Program-made: the position numbers and the translations under genes
Shown: in pieces, positions 48,613 to 60,712 of the stretch
Layout of the letters: the number at the start of each line of letters is the position of its first letter
Position numbering within the stretch: position 1 is the stretch's first letter
Notes under the pieces: model-generated
What the model was told of the DNA's origin: nothing
What the model saw: the letters and a program-made list of their open reading frames with translations, nothing else
Database searches by the model: none
Source: Metallyticus violacea
Lineage: Eukaryota > Arthropoda > Insecta > Mantodea > Metallyticidae
Direction: 5' to 3'
DNA: 64,000 nucleotides
NCBI GenBank assembly: GCA_030762175.1
Contig: CM060842.1
Location: 48,814,501-48,878,500, forward strand

Positions 48613-51566
48613 GTATTTTTAAAATTCCTAATGTAATTGTAAAACTAGGTGTATTAATTTTGTCTTCAACAAAGAAGAAAAAATAACAAAAACAAAGGAT
48701 GTTTGATATTTTACTTTTTACGTCAAGATAATGCATCCATTGGGAGAAAGTGTGTAGAAAGGTATGGGCTTTATTGTTTGATATTCTTTTGGTATATTCA
48801 CACAGCACGTAATTTATTAAGAAATGCCAACATTTTGCAGTACTAAGTTCCTCATCTCTATTACTTTAAACCAACTTGGACGAAGCATTGTCACAGCAAA
48901 ATCCTCTAGAGTTGAAGCAACAAGGAATGTGTTTTGGAGCATAGAAATAGATGTAAACTCCTTTGCCCCCCCTCCCCAAAAAAGTCCACCAGATACCTTC
49001 CATTGGATAACTTCGGGAATTAACGTATTCTTTACAAATAATTAAATAAAACATTAACAGAAACACTTATCTTCTACAGTGAAAACACGTAGAAATAAAC
49101 ACAAATTAATATCGGGTGTATGAACCTCAGTATGTATAACTGTCCTCAATCTTCGGAGCATAGATGATGTCAAATTTCTACAGACGTGCGGACGAGAGGA
49201 TACAACATCCCAGTCTTCTTGAATTTGTGCCTATAAGCCATCTTTTGTCCATCGTGATGTGCAGGGAATGCGTGTGCAGCATATTGCATTCAGATAGAAC
49301 AAATACTGAAGGAAATGTTTTAGACGGCGTCTTTAGTGCATGCCATATAACACACCTGTTGCAGTGGCTACACAGCTTGCTGGTTAGCACGTGAACCATG
49401 GCTCTGGAACGAGTAGGACGTAGAACAATTTCGCTTTCAAGAAATTACTTTTTTTTTTTTGTCAAAGGATGTACATTAATAAAAAATGGAAACCCTGAAC
49501 TGTGTGTGTGTAACATGTCATTTATAAATGTGCATTTAAATTTATACAGCTTTTATATTTAATTTATTGTATTATATTTATTTTGTAATATATATACACG
49601 TTACTTTTAATTGACGACGCTTCCTCAAAAGTCGCTTTTTCAGGACGTCCCACTGAGTGGCGAAAATGAGACCTGACAGAGAGTGTAAAAGGCGGTTATC
49701 TCCACCATCCCCTGAAAGAGATAAAACTATCCCCAGAAGCACCTGGGACGAATTCGCCCCATCTGTCCATGACGGCAGGGCTGTAAAAGTGTCTGTGATT
49801 TAAGATAAGGCACAACCAAACGTGAACTCCAAACACTGCCATTTGTCATTACGTGTGCATTAAGGCTGTGCATTTTTTTATTTAACTGATCGACATTGGC
49901 CGGCCTACGTTCCATCAGCTAATGTCTACATTTTTTCTCCTCAACACCAGATAAATATTTTTTTATATTGATTTGAGATAGAGAATTCCATTTGTTCAAT
50001 GCGAGTAAGCTCAAAAGATGATACTCGCCACAATACCAGACGTTTTATTGCACACTCTCACAAATGACTACTCACCGATAAACTCCGAGCAAATAAAAGG
50101 GTCCTCAATTAAGTAAAAATATATTTATCTATAAACAGAATTTCATCTGTAAAAGTGTAAAATGAGAATGCTGCACGTGTTAATGCAATGTAGGTAAAGA
50201 AAGATAATACGAATAACGTAGGTTTGTAATCGTCATTTTTGATAAGTCATCTCAAGTAATATCACAGATTGCCGATAAACGGAGTGAGTTCGGAAAACTC
50301 AGATCTTCGAGTGTTATTTATTAGGATTGTTTCACGAATAAAAGAAGAATTTAAATATAATCCTTCTAAATTTGGCTTACAAAATTGTACTAATTGTATA
50401 TTTGTATTATGAATACTTACCCTTTTCAAGCCATCTGCAACAGACGAATGTCAATTGTTTGCAATGCCAACACAGAAGAGCCCCAGACAATTTTATGAAT
50501 AGAATAAGAATAAAAATAATATATATTTGAAATTCGCGCACAGAATATTAACAAATGTATAAAATATTATACCTACTTGAAACCGTGATACTGAAATAGA
50601 CGAAAGTCGACTGTTACAATCGCTACCATTGATTTATTAATACCAAATAAGAAAAATTAAAGAGATAAAATTTATTGTTACATAATTTACAAAATGATTT
50701 CAGACTGTTTGATTGAATACGCAAAAACAGTAGATTGAGAGAATAAACATTAAGTTACTTAAATGTGCAATAATGTAAACAGAAAAGCGGTCAGTGATTC
50801 GTGCTCAGGAATTATATAGTGGGGGAATTGAGCTGCCTACACAAATTCACTTCGCGTGATAATTAAAACTTTACGATAATTTCATTGCCATATCGGGCTT
50901 TGATTGCTCAAAATTCAAAATTTGGTTTCATTTCATTGGTCGATTTTATGACGTTATATGAGTGATAGAGTCAAAATAATACAACATATAACCAATGACA
51001 GTGATTTATGTATATAATTTCAGCATTACATGCAACTGTTAGAGAAAATATTACTTTAACATGTAACTGCTTCTGTAGACCATTGATTGGCCAGCACATC
51101 TAATAATTCGAACAATGAAAATTTAATTCCAGCACTCCAAAAACATGGCTTAAACGTGGCACTATGAAGACATTAGCGGAGATGCATGAAATGAGAAATC
51201 TGCTATCCGGTCTAGAAAGCTCAGATTGTGGTTGGAGATGATTTGCGCTGACCATGTTGCCCCTTACTGCAGCCTTCTCGCCAGACCAACTGCATTAGAT
51301 AGGAGAATATCTTTGAAAAATGTCTCAATAAAATATCACAACAAACAGAACGAGTCTGTTCTGGACTTATAAGATATACTTCAATTATCTCCGAATCCTT
51401 TCATATCCTTGGTATCTGCTCGGCTTTCTGCCACTTCCTGTGGATGTCAAAAAATAAAACATACGATAATGAAACGTAAGAACCATAGGAAACTCCAAGT
51501 ACTAAAGAATAAGCGGAGGTAAAGGCTTTAGTTGTGTAATACAAGCTTGTCCGTCACACCGGACAC
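48611..51566. other. intronic AT-rich DNA, nothing recognised
   Basis: Open frames of 60-76 codons at 48.8-49.9 kb have no recognisable domain. Confidence 0.4.
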
Positions 51567-51639
51567 GGGATTGTTACCTGTGACCCTCAGGATTAGAGTC
51601 ACTGATATGCTAACCAATGAGCATTATAATAACAATCCC
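51567..51639 (-). repeat. tRNA-like SINE head
   Basis: Minus strand: TGCTCATTGGTTAGCATATC (A-box), then GGGTCACAGGTAACAATCCC (decayed B-box). Confidence 0.55.
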
Positions 51640-52663
51640 AGTTACTATTTCAAGATCCGATCCCAAGGCCATCGAGTTGACTCATAGCCACGCCCTACTT
51701 TATGTGTAGCAAATCTGATATTAAAGAACGGAAAACTGTAGCTAAGAGCAGAAATTCGCTTCCGCTGGTTAAGGACTTTAAGGAAGCAAGATGGAGTTTA
51801 CCAAATTGTAAAAGAGAAGGTGCTCTCTTCAGATAAATAGAATAGCTGCAATTCGAAAATTACAAACGGGACGTGCTTTAAAAACGAGGAAAAATGAAGC
51901 ATTTACAAGAGCGAAATAATTACTCAATAGAAAGCAACATAATGGAGTATTATCTTTTTCCTTTCTTTCTTAATGTCCTTTTTATAAGTGGTTTAGCCGC
52001 GAAACTTTGGACTTTAGCAGCAATGTTCACGTTTGCTTTCGTGACTTGGTGAGAGATGGTTTTAATACCAAGTCACATTCCTATTTTCATTTATTTATTT
52101 ATTATTCATTTATTTATTTTTTGTGATTATGGACATCTGACAATCGACCGTTCACTGTTGAATCTGTTTTCGCAACAACTTACGAAACAAGCTCTGTTCA
52201 AAGATGTAGAAATTACTTTGATGCACATTTTTCAGCCGACGACAAATGCTGTTTGTATTTCTTCAGTGCTTTATCTTGGCTATATTCTCCTCTTCTTATC
52301 CCCAACACTCTTTTTTATTAGAATTTGTCTACTTAGAACCGCTTGGAAATCTTAGTTAAAATCATGTTCGAACCCGATGAACCAACTCTTCTCAATATAT
52401 GTGAATGAATCATAAATAAATACTCCTTGTTGCCTTAGCACACTTTGCAATCCATAAACCTTCCCAAATAGCATTCTAAACCAGCAAATATTACTTCCTA
52501 AGCATTCAGCGAACATGCCTCTGTGGACTTTGAGAGCAAATGTCATGCCAGTGGTCGATACTTGTGTAGATAACCAAGTATTTCTTCAGTTATATTGCTT
52601 TTCAATTTTAAATGACCCAGAAATGGGAAAATAATAAGGCATGGATGTTAGTTATTATGGATT
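51640..52663. other. intronic DNA, nothing recognised
   Basis: A 99-codon hydrophobic frame at 52056-52355 crosses TTTA-rich sequence and is probably chance. Confidence 0.4.
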
Positions 52664-53014
52664 ATTACATTTATTTATGGGCATTCTTTAATATATTTGG
52701 TCACTAATACTCATTCAGGGCGTGAAACGCCCGATAAATTTTCCCCAGAGGATTCTTCTTTCAGGCTTGAGGTTCTTTTATGTGGCATTAATCTATGGCA
52801 GGATATCAAAGACTGTTCTTCACTACCGAAGGAAAGCATACTAGAAACGTTTCAGGCTGAACTTTAGGGTACTTCTTGGCATTTGTCATTTATGAGGACT
52901 GAGGAAAACCTGGAAAAAAACTCAATCAGGAAGGATGCTCCTGGCGGGAGTCGAACCCCTAGACCTCCCGCTTATGAGTCCGCGCCTTAACAACCTCGGG
53001 CACCTATGGCAGTC
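52664..53014 (-). repeat. chimeric SINE: SINE-A head joined to SINE-B tail
   Basis: Minus strand from 53014: SINE-A head (CCGAGGTTGTTAAGGCGCGG, GGGTTCGACTCCCGCC) and body to CCTGAAACGTTTC near 52845. It then passes directly into SINE-B body (TATGCTTTCCTTCGGTAG, CCTCAAGCCTGAAAGAAG, GGCGTTTCACGCCCTGAATG) and SINE-B end near 52664. Both parts have the same orientation and each breaks off where the other begins. Confidence 0.75.
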
Positions 53015-54596
53015 CCCCCATAATGAGTTCAACATAAATTTAATTATATGTATATAAATTTAGAAATTGAGGGAAAGGTTTAAAACCAATTTTGACTATA
53101 TTTTACATTTCACCCACTTGTCCTCAATCAGCCATTTTGAAATTTCAAATGAAACTATTTTGATGCTTAAATTTTTAAGATTGTTATCATATCTTTTATC
53201 TGTCGTTGCCTGACGCATCCTTAAATTTTATTATTCTCGTTTGAGTTTGGACAGAATAATATTGCATAAACTACTGAGCATTTAATATAATACATTGTTT
53301 CAAAATATTGTATGTCCTACAAGAAAAAATAGAATGTAAGTGGATTAGTCAAGAATTCAAAATAGGCTGTATCGCTATAATATTAATAATTTTACCCAAA
53401 ATAATTTCCCAATTATAATTAAATGATGTTTATTCCTTTCAAATTCATACAGCAATCCATGTTGGCAGGCAATGAAAGGAGGTATAAAATTGTGATAACA
53501 AATGAATCTCTTTAAAATGTTGTAGTGTCATTTGAAGTTTCAAAATGGGAGTGTATACAATGATGTGTTTATTAATTTTTTTTTTTAATTCAATTCATGT
53601 TAAATAGGTTAGCAAGTTTTGAAACGAAAGTCTTGTACAAACCGCAGATTAGGACAATATATTCAGCTCCCATGAACAGCACTAAAGGAGGCTAGCAATG
53701 TTTCGCGTTATCTCACGGTAGCGTGCTATGTGACGACACGTTTATCTTGTTAAGGGTCGCTAACCCTCGACTTGTTGGAAAGGGTGAGGACGCCATGGAA
53801 CAAACAGACCCGCGTCATTGTGGCGGGGGGTGTTGTAGCGTGTATAACTGCGTGAGGGACACAAAAAGTAACTTCTTTATAGTATTTTGGGAGTATAACA
53901 ATATTGTGCAGCATTTAATTCGGATTAGATTGTAGAATATGCTGACATCCTTACATACAAAACTCCCCCCCCCCAATTTTCGTATTCTTATGGGAAAAAC
54001 ATTTTCAGAATTCATCTCTATTGCAGGCTAGAATTAAGCAAATAATTTTAATCTTACTAATTATATAAATTAGGTGTATGACTTCTGTACTTATATATTG
54101 AAAAAAAAGTTTCTTTTTCTCAAATTAAACCAATCCAGTCTTTGCAAAGGAAATATTTGTGTAGAGCACCATGCATACATCCTGGCTAACTCATATCGTA
54201 GGAACTTTTCAATAAGTTTGAAAATTTGCGATCAATAAGCGATAGAGCTTAAGTATGTGATACTTATTTAAGAATACATAAAGATGAACTTTCTAAATCT
54301 TGCAAATTTCAAGAAAGTTTCTTCCAATTTTTATCACATGGTCAAATTTCCATGTTGAAGTCTCTAGCGGTTTTTTGACAAAAATAGTTTAATTTATTTT
54401 TATATGCTAATGTGCTAAATATGCCTCGATTGTATTGTTTTGACAAAATAACAATATTTATGTGTTAATTAGAAGCTAAGAAAAATTATCATATTATCTT
54501 AAACAATCTATCTTTTCTGATGCCTCGTTTAAAAGTCGTGCTCTCCTATTAGTTTATGTTTATGTGTATTGGTTCCAACATTAAACCACGTGATGC
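53015..54596. other. intronic AT-rich DNA, nothing recognised
   Basis: A slightly GC-richer patch at 53680-53840 and a C run at 53966-53974. No gene signal. Confidence 0.4.
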
Positions 54597-54835
54597 TGCC
54601 TTGTCCTCGCCGTGTACTTCTGTATGTAGTTGCATGGAAGCAACCATTGAGAATGGAGGTTTATGCTTTACCTGAGTAGACAGACATGAATGTTACGAGG
54701 AGATTAGAGGAAACGGCCATTTTTGCTTTCTCTCTCCTGGCTTGTTTAGAGTATCTTGAACACAACCCTAGTTGACATAAGATACGGGCTTGATATGTTT
54801 GCTAGAGTTCGACAGGCACTGCTATTTCGGTGTAA
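54597..54835 (+). repeat. dispersed repeat R5, copy 2
   Basis: Collinear with 44855-45157: CTTGTCCTCGCCGTGTACTT, AACCATTGAGAATGGAGG, CTAGTTGACATAAG, GAGTTCGACAGGCACT. Confidence 0.65.
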
Positions 54836-54892
54836 TGGGTGTAATCAGGTAAAGGTATTTTAGAGCCTTTCTTGTGAGAAAAAACATAGATT

Positions 54893-55002
54893 TTTTTTTT
54901 TTTTTGAGTAGTGTTTAACGCCCGTTTTAACTACTGAGGCACCACAGGCGGTGGACACTGATGATACATGAGATGAAATGATAAATTGGGAAAGGATATT
55001 TT
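54893..55002 (-). repeat. SINE-A copy 8, 5'-truncated, with 12-bp TSD
   Basis: Only the 3' third is present on the minus strand (family block at CATCTCATGTATCATCAG through GGGCGTTAAACACTACTC and A tail). An AAAACATAGATT duplication flanks it at 54881-54892 and 55003-55014. Confidence 0.92.
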
Positions 55003-55478
55003 AAAACATAGATTATGAAAGCAGAAATTAAAAATAACAAAAAATATTTTTTTCAAGATTTTGACCAAACTTTAAGTTTCAGTCCCCTTAAACTATTTAA
55101 GAAATGCAACATTGTTTTCTTATACAGTCTATTCGCTTATCATTCCCAAACGATGAAAGTTAAATCGATGCATATTGAAGATAAAATACCTAAAACAACA
55201 CGAATTTTTAGAATCTGCAATAAGAATGTAGCTCACATTTTTAGCTTGTAAGTTTTGACTTATTCTTCTACCATTTTGAGCTTTGGCCTCCATTGGCATC
55301 GAGTACGGTATTACTTGGACGTAAAACGGCCGTTAATTTTGTCTAGGCACCTGTTTTTGTTTCATAATTTGGTAATTATTTGATTCAGGTTGTGTGTTGT
55401 TACGCTAAATGACGTCAAACAAAATGTCGGCACGCAGTAATTTAGCACAGCAAGTCTGAGAAAACAAGAAACATAAGA

Positions 55479-55749
55479 CCGACACGGATGGCCGAGGTCG
55501 TTAAGGCGCGGACTCGTGAGTGTGAGATTCGAATCCCACCAGGATTTTCTCCCTTACTGGATTTTATTCCAGTCCTCATAAATGGCAAATGCCGGGGAGG
55601 TACCCTGAACTTAGGTCTGGAACACTTCCTTCCTATAAAAACAATCCCTTCCCAATTTATCATTTCATCTCATGTACCATCAGTGTCCACCGCCTGTGGT
55701 GCCTCAGTGGTTAAAACGGGAGTTAAATACTAATCAAAGAAAAAAGAAA
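55479..55749 (+). repeat. SINE-A copy 9, older
   Basis: GATGGCCGAGGTCGTTAAGG, then a short internal deletion before ATTCGAATCCCACC. Standard body, 3' end AGTTAAATACTAATC, degraded A tail. Confidence 0.9.
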
Positions 55750-56058
55750 TAATCAAAATAGTAATATACCTATAACTAATTACACCCGACATCAATTGAG
55801 CGTCAAAATCAAATATTGAACGAACCTTCACTATAAAGAGCATATAAAATAAGCAGTAAAGATCAAAACGTTATGTAGATGTACCAAACTATTTAATAAT
55901 AAATACAACCTAAGTACAATTTATACATAATTACTTTCATATATAAAATAAATCTAAAAGCACTAACCATATTATCAAACCAGACTCTCTAGTCAACTCT
56001 AACGAACATTTTAGACTATGAAAAAGGTATATTTGCAGGCTGCGTCATAAATAACTTA

Positions 56059-56110
<52 letters not shown>

Positions 56111-56235
56111 ATCTGTCCAGGATATTTTTGTAATTTTACAATCTAATTTTCTATGCCTTTATTGAAGTAACCACTGTCATCTTAAGTAACACTTTCGCAG
56201 CATCTCACCATATAAATATTTTTCTTTGTGCACAG
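55750..56235. other. 3' end of the dacapo intron
   Basis: (TA)n at 56062-56105 and the pyrimidine-rich acceptor ending CACAG at 56235. Confidence 0.7.
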
Positions 56236-56330
56236 ATTTCTGGCGCAGCAGAAAGCAGAGTCACCTCACGGCAAAGGTTCGGAGTTTGTCGCCCGGAAGA
56301 CCCGCAAACCCGGTACAGACAGACAAGTAA
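56236..56330 (+). CDS. dap: CDK inhibitor (dacapo family), terminal exon with PIP degron
   Basis: The last base of the CDI exon plus AT gives Asp115. The exon continues FWRSRKQSHLT and stops at TAA 56328-56330, adding residues 115-145. Joined to the first exon the motif is QTRLTDFW (residues 110-117), a PCNA-interacting PIP box. It has the T-D pair and a Lys at +4, which define the PIP degron recognised by CRL4-Cdt2, as known for human p21 and reported for Drosophila Dacapo. Trp at the last aromatic position is uncommon. The tail holds SLSP, a possible CDK site. A longer alternative frame through the acceptor (56228-56410) is rejected because it does not continue the CDI exon. Confidence 0.82.
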
Positions 56331-56690
56331 CTTCATCACAGTGGTTAAGAAGACTTCGACACTCTAAAGAGTTTAAACTTTCAAGTGTTGTAATATTATC
56401 AATAGTCTAATGTAATGATTACTGTTTGTTCGTTATGTGTACAGTGAAATGTGACAGTCAAGCTAGCTACCAAAGTGGTCCGTCAAGTTAGGAGCTGCGC
56501 AAATGTTAATTTTGTAAAAAGAGAAAGTTTACATACGAACGAAAATCAAAATGGCTGAAAGCGCAATGCAGTATTAAACTGTCTTATTTCTCGTAGAGAA
56601 ATAAGTTAGCAGTTTCGAAATCAGAGGCAGAAGAAATTTAACAACTTTGCTCCTAATGATTTGAATAAAAGTACTACACCCTTTAATATT
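56331..56690 (+). other. dap: probable dacapo 3' UTR
   Basis: Follows the stop codon. AATAAA at 56664-56669 is the first canonical poly(A) signal, 334 bases after the stop. The true cleavage site is unknown. Confidence 0.5.
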
Positions 56691-59600
56691 AACTGCTAAA
56701 CCAGCAGAAAGTGTAACTTCGAATGTTGTGTGTTGCAGTACAACTTCATATTTCTTGGACTGTAAGGACTCAATGAGCTCTATGTATAGTTAATAAGAAT
56801 TGCACTATTACTATTACATTTAGATGCATGAAGGGGCTATTGATAACTTAAAGACCGTATCTGTCTTTAACCGAAACGACAGTTCATGGCAATTTAATTG
56901 CAAATCGAAACAAACCCAATACTTTTGTTTAGTTGTTAGGTATATCTTAAGGGAAATTTTTTTTTGGAAAATTACATATGTTTCAATGTTTCTGGTACAT
57001 TTAGTGATTTATATAACCAAACCTATCACAGCAATAATACTGGTATTTGAGAGTTTACATATGCATATTTCCCTTGGTTGTGCTGTATGTAACTTTTAAG
57101 CGTGTTTTTAAAAGTATTAATTTAAAAAATGGCAGATATTTAGGTGAAAAAATAATTTATTTATATTTCATGGATGTATTGAAATCCAGGAAAATTTAAA
57201 GATGACATAATTAAAAAGAATAATAATTTTATATAAGATAGAGGTGTTTTATATCATATGGATAAAAATATAAATATTCGTATAGCTTCTATAGCACAAT
57301 AGTTATGTATGGAAAATTGTTACCTGATATAATTTGAAAACAAGTAACAGATTTAGTTAGTTACATTTTTAAAAAATTCACTTAATATTCTTAAAATATC
57401 AATTAAAGTATTACTTATAAATCCAGCTTCCAAAGTTCATTCTATAATTTTAATGCCAACTGTAGAATATTTTCTACCTCGAGATACAAAAACTTTCTCT
57501 TTAATAACCCAGAAAAAAGCAAATGAGTTACTTAAACCGTTCTTTCACAGATGCTCTGAATTACCAGGGTTATTTATTGTATTTATCCGGGTGGTGAACA
57601 AACGCTCCTAACATGGCCTTGATTACGTTTAACCGTCTCTTGGGTACTTCATACAATTTTACAACACCCTGTCTGCCGGGACCATATTTTTATTGCTCGG
57701 TAATAAGCAAGATCATTTTATGCGTTTAAGCATTTCCAAGGCCATTTGTGAACAAAAGGATGCAGTTCTTTGTTACTGGTTCCTTACAAGACATTTTTAT
57801 ATTTGCTGTCTTCCGGACATTGTTCGGAAACACTGACGCCAGAAAGGGATGGATGAGTCAGACAGATATCGACTGCCAAGGTCCTAGTAGACACCTTCAT
57901 CTCAAACCAGGCTCATGAACAAAGCAGATATTTTAACAGCTGATTTAATGTATACATCAGGCTTCACACAAATGTCACGTACCTTTTGTGAATTTGCATG
58001 AGCGATGCTACAATATGAATGCAACCTTTGAACACCGAAGAAAACGAGAGAAAATTTGGTTGCACTTGGGTATTTCGTTTGTTAGCATTTACCATGGTAA
58101 AGTAACACAATATTTCTTACTATTCAATAGTAGTTTAGTGCCATTTACTATATTTTCAAAACGAAAAAAGTGAAGTAATGTTTAATATTAAGCTTAATTT
58201 TTATGTTTTTCCATTATTATTTTATTACTATTATTATTGTTATATTGAAATGTCAAAAGAAATAAAAAAGTATTAAAGGCAAAAACTATTTCGTTAAACA
58301 GCTATTTCGAGAAACAGAACCGCTAAACTGCCGTAGACTTCAGCCATTTTGACTACTGATTGAGATTATTGTGATACAAAGTGTGGAATTGGATATGTTG
58401 TTTTGCTTGGAGACTGAATATTAACATAGTATTATATTGTCACTGAACAATAAAATGTGTGCAACTCTTTGAAAAGTAAAATATTTGTGTTAAAAATCTA
58501 ATAGATATACGATAAACTAACAAAAAAAAAATGCACATACACAAACTAAGATCTTATTCTAATCTTTTCTGAGAGTTTTCCACATTTTATACTTTTATTT
58601 TTGTAAATTTCCTTATTTAAGTCATTACATAAAATAAATAATACATTTCATGTGGTTTACACAGTTAGTCAATACGAAATCAAAATAAAAGTATTTTATG
58701 TGTTAATAACAGTTGGACTAGATGTAATTATTTATAAAATAATACCATAGATTTTAATATTTTCTTAGTTCACTATGGTTAGCTATTTTTCACTTAACTA
58801 TTTAATATCTAGTCTTGTAATTTGTGGTAATGATCTCAAGGAATTTTACCACTGCAATAATTAGGGCAAAAATTTTAATGTTTCTGTTTCAGCAAGAAAG
58901 AAATTTATGAAATTATTAATAATATAAATTAAATATTAATGAGCAGAGACAGTTCATAATATAACCAAGTATTATAAAATGTATTAAAATAAAAACGTTT
59001 CAATAGTTTATCCATTGTTATTTCTTACAATCTTTTTACAAGGGCATCCTTCAATTTCCTTATACATGTCGGACCAAAACTATTTGAAAGGTACAAGTGA
59101 AAACAATCACAGTAAACTTTTTACAGGAATGTAATTTGAAGTTTAAAAACGCTACAAAATAAGCACATTACATATATGGAAATGTATTTTTCTAGAATAG
59201 TTATTAAGGCAGTTTTCCCAACAGACCCTTCTTTTGAAATTAGTGTCATGTGTTATTTGTTTATGTTAATTAACAACAAAAAGTCAAAAGTACACATACT
59301 TGTAGATAAAAACAATCAAAGTCCACTAACTATATTATGGAATGTGCCAAATAATTGTACCTGGATAATTTCTGAGGAAAATATAAACATTAATGAAACG
59401 CTATTGAAAATAATCATTCAATCAAAATTATTCATTGTCTATTACGGATAACCTTGAAAAATAAATCTGAGCATTTTCGGAACAGAATCTCTTCCGGCAT
59501 TGAGGTCATCATATTTTTTCCTTGGAAAGTGGAATTAAACTTGAATAGAAAGGGGCGGGCCGCTCATTTTGTCAACAATAACACGATACTCCCGGGAGCC

Positions 59601-60710
59601 ATTGTAGGTTGTTACTGGTTATAGTTGTAGAAGAAATTTTGTCAGCTACAGTTTCTCGTATTTCTCTTATCTTCGCTGGACATGTCTTTCTGTATTGTTT
59701 ATAAAGAAATGAAGACCACGGTTTAAAAATAACCTGGGAATACTCAATCATATTGAAGGGAGATGGTTATACGAGGCATCTTCTGATGTGCTCATTCCTA
59801 TCGTAAAATCAGCATGGGTTTTTTGATTTATTAAACCCATGTCTTTGTCGCATTCCATCAGTAAAGTCACTTTTACTGATTCAGTTATGTGGTACTTGTG
59901 AACCATGGCATGAATAAGTTTGTTTTGTTTTGTTTTTTTTTTTTTCTTTCCTGGGACACGAATCACAAAAAGTTTTCAAATTTCGAACTGATGGGCCCAG
60001 GTGATGGAAATAAAGTAAAACAATATTGATGCAACTTCATCAGCTTCCTTTCTTGCTATGATCTCATTGTAAGTATTCTAAAAAGGATTCTGATTGTTTT
60101 TCCGCTGGACACTCATGTTTTCTATGCTGATTTTTAATTTGATTTTTCCCTGTATGAATGTGTTGGAATGTAGTAACATAATTAAAATCCATTGGCACCA
60201 AAATCTCAAATTTCATCAAAAGTGCACTTTGATTGTTTTGTTTTCCCCTGTCGCTTTCCGTATTGAATTCGAACTTATTATGGACTCCCGTTTACATTAT
60301 ATTTTTCAAACCGGGTTGAAACATGTTTTATGTTGGTTTGCCAGCCTTACTTTATTTTTATATTGAATAACCCATTACTGGATTATCCAATTAATTAATT
60401 TAAATTAATTATTGACCCAAGAAGTCAAATTTAAAGATAAAACAGACACAGAAGGTTATATGGAATAAAACAATGTGCGTGCATATTTCATGGATAAATA
60501 TGAAATGACAATCGACTTTGTGTGATAAAAATGACAACTTTAGCGTGCATGAATATATTCAATTCGATCTATGTACAATCCTTCTTTACATGCATTTCAA
60601 CCCGCGTTGAGTTCATTTACATTCACAGTTTTTAATAGGATCGAACTTGGATCCCATTTATTTGCATGTTTTCAATCCCGAAAGCGTATTCATATGGATT
60701 TGAGCAGACA
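56691..60710. other. AT-rich intergenic DNA
   Basis: A GC box-like GGGGCGGG lies at 59551-59558. Open frames at 56824-57099, 59176-59451 and 60094-60366 (90-91 codons each) are AT-rich and match nothing. Confidence 0.4.
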
Positions 60711-60712
60711 TA

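Larger units (their letters stand above)
9878..56235 (+). other. dap: 46.4-kb dacapo intron
   Basis: Bounded by GTGAGT (9878) and a pyrimidine-rich acceptor TTTCTTTGTGCACAG (ends 56235). It is a phase 1 intron. The inferred join makes codon 115 GAT (Asp). I see no competing exon that better completes the PIP motif, but small intervening or alternative exons cannot be excluded. The intron is filled with SINEs, MITEs, transposase relics, microsatellites and a satellite. Confidence 0.8.

Noticed and set aside
56228..56410. 60-codon ORF starting in the splice acceptor
   Set aside because: It is out of phase with the exon that completes the dacapo reading frame.
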